The translations under genes were made by a program, and so were the position numbers. Positions 61,428-64,000 of a stretch of DNA of 64,000 nucleotides are shown here, one piece after another. The stretch comes from Amoeboaphelidium protococcarum (Eukaryota > Aphelidiomycota > Aphelidea): NCBI GenBank assembly GCA_023515745.1, contig JALECJ010000007.1, positions 124,001 through 188,000 on the forward strand, in the 5' to 3' direction. The notes under the pieces are model-generated. The model ran no database searches. It saw only the letters and a list, made by a program, of their open reading frames with translations, and was not told the DNA's origin. Position 1 is the stretch's first letter, and every line of letters starts with the position of its first letter.

Positions 61428-61958
61428 AGAATGATATTGGAAAATAGAATTAGTAAACTTAGATATCGGAGTGATTACTCGAGATTGGTGCATTGTAGTT
61501 ATGCACCGTAATATTTACCTCTCACCTTTTCGCGCTGTGACACTATTAAAAAACACAATAACCATGTTTCTTTATTATAATAGTCTAGACATACACTGGA
61601 AATTGGAAGCAAAGCTACTTTAAGTTGACTACTGTAGTCGTTGAAAAGTAAATCGTAATTATTACGGTCCTTGATCGAAACGGCCGTAAATTTACGGTAA
61701 ATTTTACCGCACTGCCGTGTAATTCTATAAACTTGACCAATCTTATATCTTTATACAAATACATTAATTAATCTAATACACGTATAATAAAAGTCCATCT
61801 TTGTTGAACGGTATTTATCGGAAATTGTCTCAAGCAAGTTCTTGACACTTGGCTGCACTTGTTCATAATGTCGTTAACTCTTCACTTTTTCTTATTTTCA
61901 CAGATTTGTCTTTTGAAGCTAAATTTTAATTCGAGTATTGAAAAATATAAACTGTACA
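61428..61958. other. intergenic with overlapping palindromes
   Basis: Between MRD1 and ELP3. It contains two overlapping perfect palindromes: CCGTAAATTTACGG (61684-61697) and CGGTAAATTTTACCG (61695-61709, odd-length). A GCACxGCCGTG piece follows. No gene is seen. Confidence 0.5.
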
Positions 61959-63602
61959 ATGACAACCAGCTCTTAGTAAAGCCAAACTAGAGAATTAGTA
62001 CTGAGGACCTGTGTTGATATTGTAGCGGAATTGATTAAACGCGTAAATGCTGGGTAGAATATCAATCTGAATGATGTCAAGAAGTAGGCCGCTTTGAAGA
62101 ACAGGGCTCCATCTGTACCTCGCCTGGTTGATATCATTGCAGCGATTCCTGAAAAGTATAAGCCTAAGCTGCTTCCATTGCTGCGTGCTAAGCCTATTAG
62201 ATCTGCCAGTGGAATTGCAGTCGTCGCCGTGATGTGTAAACCGCATCGTTGTCCACACATTGCCTACACTGGTAATGTGTGCGTATACTGTGCCGGTGGC
62301 CCCGACAGTGATTTTGAGTATTCAACGCAGAGTTACACGGGCTATGAGCCTACATCTATGCGCGCCATTAGAGCCAGATATGACCCTTTTGAATAGGCTC
62401 GTGGTAGAATTGACCAGCTGCGATCGCTCGGACACTCTGTTGATAAGGTGGAGTACATCATAATGGGCGGTACTTTTATGTCTCTTGATCAGCAGTATCG
62501 TGACAATTTTATTATGAAACTGCATGATGCTCTATCTGGTCACCAGTCATCTACTTTGGAAGAAGCGATCATGATGAGTGAAAGGAGTAATACCAAGTGT
62601 ATTGGTATCACAATTGAGACGCGTCCAGATTACTGTTTAACTCCGCATATATCATAAATGCTGATATATGGTTGCACTAGACTGGAAATTGGTGTATAAT
62701 CAGTCTATGAAGATGTTGCGCGTGATACGAACCGTGGACATACGGTGCGCTCTGTTTGTGAGTCTTTTCAACTGGGGAAAGATGCTGGTTACAAAGTTAT
62801 TGCACATATGATGCCTGACTTGCCTAATGTGGGAGCTGAGAGAGATATTGAGTAGTTCAAAGAGTTCTTTGAGAATCCAATGTTTCGCGCTGATGGACTG
62901 AAGATATATCCAACGCTGGTTATCAGAGGCACTGGATTGTACGAATTATGGAAGACTGGAAGATATCAGAATTATCCACCAAATGATCTGGTTGATCTGA
63001 TTGCGAAAATCTTTGCCCTCATCCCACCATGGACTAGAGTGTATAGAGTTTAGCGTGATATTCCCATGCCATTGGTGTCAAATGGAGTTGAGTATGGCAA
63101 TTTACGTGAGCTGGCTCTGTAGAGAATGAAAGATTTTGGTACAACTTGTCGTGACGTTAGAACAAGGGAAGTGGGTATTCAAGATATCCATAATAAGATT
63201 AAGCCAGATTAGGTGGAGCTGGTGCGCAGAGATTACACTGCCAATGGTGGATGGGAGACGTTTCTGGCTTATGAGGATCCGCTTTAGGATATACTAATTG
63301 GCCTGTTGAGACTGAGAAAGTGTAATCCAACAACGACTTTTCGCCCCGAGTTGAAAGGACAAGTTACGTCTATTGTCAGGGAGTTGCATGTCTATGGAAG
63401 CACTGTACCTGTGCACAGTCGTGATCCTAAGAAATTTCAGCATCAAGGCTACGGTACTATGTTGATGGAAGAGGCTGAGAGAATCGCGCGTGAAGAGCAT
63501 GGAAGCACTAAGCTTGCAGTTATTGCTGGTGTTGGTACGCGTAACTACTATCGCAAGCTCGGCTATGAATTGGATGGCCCATACATGACCAAAATGTTAT
63601 GA
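61959..63602 (+). CDS. ELP3: Elongator catalytic subunit (tRNA uridine cm5-modifying)
   Basis: Single exon, 547 residues, the normal ELP3 length. It installs the 5-carboxymethyl group on wobble uridines in tRNA. Radical-SAM cluster [20 protein letters not shown] gives C-x9-C-x2-C; then [20 protein letters not shown] followed by Gln (TAG, conserved), [40 protein letters not shown] (Gln is TAA), [35 protein letters not shown]. The C-terminal acetyl-CoA-binding domain has [40 protein letters not shown]. Near-universal conservation makes it the best single gene to verify the code. Confidence 0.98.
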
Positions 63603-63707
63603 TTTGAATATTTTTTCTCAGTCTTTCTCTTCGTATTCTTCTTGATCAATTCGTTACTTTAGCGAAACTTTCTGATTGTCAAAACTCGCCGTCTTATAAT
63701 TTCTGCC

Positions 63708-64000
63708 ATGGACCATCATAAGACAGAGTGGAGTCAAGTGAAAGTATCAGCGAAATCGCGTTAGACTGTAAATCCTATAAGGAATATTGTGGACAAGTTG
63801 AAGGTTGATCCGCATAGTTCCAAGTCTCTAATAAGTTTGTCAATTGGTAAATCTCATCTATTCGGACCATTTGAACCATTTCTTAATGATGAATTTTTTT
63901 GTAGGAGATCCCACAGTATTTGGAAATTTTAATCCGCCTGAGCATATTCAAGATGCGACCCTGTAAATTATTAAGGATGCCAAGCATAATGGCTATTTAC
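63708..64000 (+). CDS. TAT: tyrosine aminotransferase, N-terminal part
   Basis: Exon 1 (63708-63846) and the start of exon 2 (from 63905) flank a 58-bp intron; the gene runs off the right edge. The N-terminus WSQVKVSAKSRQTVNPIRNI and VDKLKVDP, then SLISLSIGDPTVFGNFNPPE and DAKHNGYL, is the standard opening of PLP-dependent tyrosine aminotransferases (TAT family; the SIGDPT motif). A TAG encodes the Gln of SRQTVNP. It would transfer the amino group of tyrosine to 2-oxoglutarate; only the first 78 residues are visible. Confidence 0.9.

Overview
This is eukaryotic nuclear DNA, gene-dense (about 40 genes in 64 kb, on both strands, mostly 50-500 bp apart), with short spliceosomal introns. Its defining feature is a non-standard genetic code. 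TAA and TAG read as glutamine and TGA is the only stop. Under the standard code every large gene here looks shattered. Under the TAA/TAG=Gln code they become full-length, well-conserved proteins, and Gln falls exactly where the families have invariant Gln (Rab [27 protein letters not shown]3 GVQS, chitinase YWGQN and others).

Layout. 1-6.6 kb: TM9 nonaspanin (cut by the window), a cold-shock/Y-box RNA-binding protein, a RalGPS-like RasGEF+PH protein, an unknown protein and an unknown secreted protein. 6.9-11.8 kb: four genes for proteins with likely mitochondrial roles (RUS/DUF647 family, ribosomal protein bL9m, frataxin, pyruvate dehydrogenase E1-alpha) and a secreted unknown. 12.2-17.3 kb: a head-to-tail cluster of four secreted, Gln/Asp-rich proteins; two share a repeated motif around R-V-W-G-T-N/D. 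17.7-20.8 kb: branched-chain ketoacid dehydrogenase E1-alpha and ALG6. 21-28.3 kb: a complete PIEZO mechanosensitive channel gene with a single small intron. 28.4-34.5 kb: an Integrator-14-like protein, a secreted DUF5995-like protein, a PD-(D/E)XK nuclease-like protein, CCDC12 and a KHDC4-like KH protein. 35.3-41.9 kb: a very large secreted class III chitinase fused to a second domain, a small unknown, and acylaminoacyl-peptidase. 42-52 kb: small unknowns, YKT6, triosephosphate isomerase, amidophosphoribosyltransferase, RER1, a zinc-knuckle protein and mitochondrial Xaa-Pro aminopeptidase. 52-64 kb: a trehalose-6-phosphate synthase/phosphatase-like fusion with a damaged phosphatase nucleophile, RAB6, a USP37-like deubiquitinase, MRD1, ELP3 and the start of a tyrosine aminotransferase.

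Organism. The content (RasGEF, PIEZO, Integrator-like protein, class III chitinase, TPS/TPP, frataxin, PDH, BCKDH) indicates an aerobic eukaryote with normal mitochondria and points to Amorphea/Opisthokonta rather than a ciliate. Introns are 49-82 bp with GTA(A) donors and almost invariably a TAG acceptor. The chitin- and trehalose-related genes together with animal-like genes suggest a lineage near Fungi, for example an aphelid-type organism, but this placement is inference only. No rRNA, tRNA, transposon or CRISPR was recognised.

Caution: with only one stop codon, chance open frames average about 64 codons, so open length alone is weak evidence. Calls rest on homology recognised from memory, conserved motifs, signal or transit peptides and consistent splice phases.
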